NCBI GenBank assembly: GCA_902796115.1
Contig: CADBNX010000288.1
Location: forward strand, 1-5,341
Length of the DNA stretch: 5,341 nucleotides
Direction: 5' to 3'
Source of the DNA: an uncultured Eubacteriales bacterium
GTDB taxonomy: Bacteria > Bacillota > Clostridia > Christensenellales > Aristaeellaceae
The position numbers were made by a program, and so were the translations under genes. Shown here piece by piece: positions 4,925 to 5,341 of this stretch. The notes under the pieces were generated by a model. The model was given only the letters and a program-made list of their open reading frames with translations, did not search any database and had not been told where the DNA came from. Position 1 is the first letter of the stretch. Each line of letters starts with the position of its first letter.

Positions 4925-5341
4925 CCAGAATATCGCCTCAGCGGCCGCGTCGTGTTCGTGCTGCTTCCCGCGGTATCCGTGCATCCCGTCGGGGTAGATC
5001 CGCAGTTCGAACTGGTATCCCGCCTTCTGGAGGGCGTCGATGAGTTGCAGGGTGTTCTGGAAATGGACGTTGTCGTCGCCGGTGCCGTGCGTCAGGCAGA
5101 GCGCGTTCGGCAGCGGCTTGGGGCCGTCGCCTTCAAAGACCTCCGGCACCCAGGTCATCACGGAAGCCTCGGCATAGCCGTCGGGATTGGCCTGCGGCGT
5201 GTCCATGAAACGCTCGGTGTAGTGGGTGTCGTACAGGTGCCAGTCGTACACTCCGCCCCCGGCGATGCCGCAGCGGAAATACTGCGGATAGCGCAGCACC
5301 AGCATCGCGGTGGTCGTGCCGCCGAAGGAAAAGCCCTTCAC
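4904..5341 (-). CDS. C-terminal part of an S9 (dipeptidyl peptidase IV-like) serine peptidase (5' partial)
   Basis: The frame runs in from the right edge and ends at TAG (4904-4906), leaving 145 residues. The first codon in the window is GTG, read here as an internal Val because the sequence begins just before the catalytic motif. The fragment carries the end of the alpha/beta hydrolase domain. The nucleophile is Ser5 in GFSFGG (DPP-IV enzymes usually have GWSYGG). YDTHYTERFMDTPQANPDGY is typical of the family. HGTGDDNVHFQ holds catalytic Asp89 and Asn91, which correspond to Asp708 and Asn710 of human DPP-IV. His121 in DGMHGY completes the triad. Family members are exopeptidases or oligopeptidases, often releasing X-Pro dipeptides, and are usually periplasmic in Bacteroidetes. 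The beta-propeller and the Glu pair that set aminopeptidase specificity lie outside the window, so the exact specificity and any signal peptide are unknown. The gene converges on the esterase, and its last codons form part of that gene's terminator. Confidence 0.9.
   Translation of the reverse strand: MKGFSFGGTTTAMLVLRYPQYFRCGIAGGGVYDWHLYDTHYTERFMDTPQANPDGYAEASVMTWVPEVFEGDGPKPLPNALCLTHGTGDDNVHFQNTLQLIDALQKAGYQFELRIYPDGMHGYRGKQHEHDAAAEAIFWKKWLLD

Noticed and set aside
1..5341. CRISPR array, tRNA/rRNA genes, insertion sequence or attachment sites
   Set aside because: I saw no regularly spaced direct repeats, no tRNA-like cloverleaf or conserved rRNA stretches, no transposase-like protein, and no flanking terminal repeats. 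Genes fill almost all of the window.

Overview
The window looks like chromosomal DNA from a fairly GC-rich member of the Bacteroidales, probably from a gut-type habitat. The clues are BACON domains, a Bacteroides-type M64 peptidase, a Bacteroidetes-style THUMP-like methyltransferase tail, no clear Shine-Dalgarno sequences, and possible TAnnTTTG-type promoter boxes. Genus cannot be fixed from this sequence.

Layout from left to right. (1) 1-228, plus strand: the last 75 codons of a SAM-dependent methyltransferase with a THUMP-like C-terminus. (2) 215-3469, minus strand: a very large multidomain lipoprotein with three BACON domains, a bacterial Ig-like (Big_2) domain, plant-type leucine-rich repeats, a thioredoxin-like domain with a monothiol CPYS site, and an M64 (IgA-peptidase family) metallopeptidase domain. 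It overlaps the methyltransferase tail-to-tail by 14 bp. (3) 3470-3622: a 153-bp divergent intergenic region that must hold both promoters. (4) 3623-4867, plus strand: a secreted carbohydrate-esterase-1-like serine esterase with an unusual Pro/Gln/Gly-rich loop insertion. (5) 4904-5341, minus strand: the C-terminal catalytic end of a dipeptidyl-peptidase-IV-like (S9) serine peptidase, running off the right edge.

Three of the four proteins look like exported or surface hydrolases acting on protein or glycan material. That suggests a scavenging role, but no SusC/SusD pair or regulator is present, so the window is not by itself a polysaccharide utilisation locus. The methyltransferase is probably an unrelated housekeeping neighbour.

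The most unusual feature is the compact 3'-end organisation. Both outward-reading genes of the divergent pair seem to terminate at hairpins embedded in the coding sequence of the convergent neighbour. In both cases the U-tract is the complement of a Lys-Lys codon pair. In the right-hand case the neighbour's stop codon is the apical loop of the hairpin. The large lipoprotein gene also shows a clear internal base-composition step: its BACON/Big_2 part is GC-rich and its LRR/thioredoxin part is AT-richer. This points to assembly from modules of different origin.
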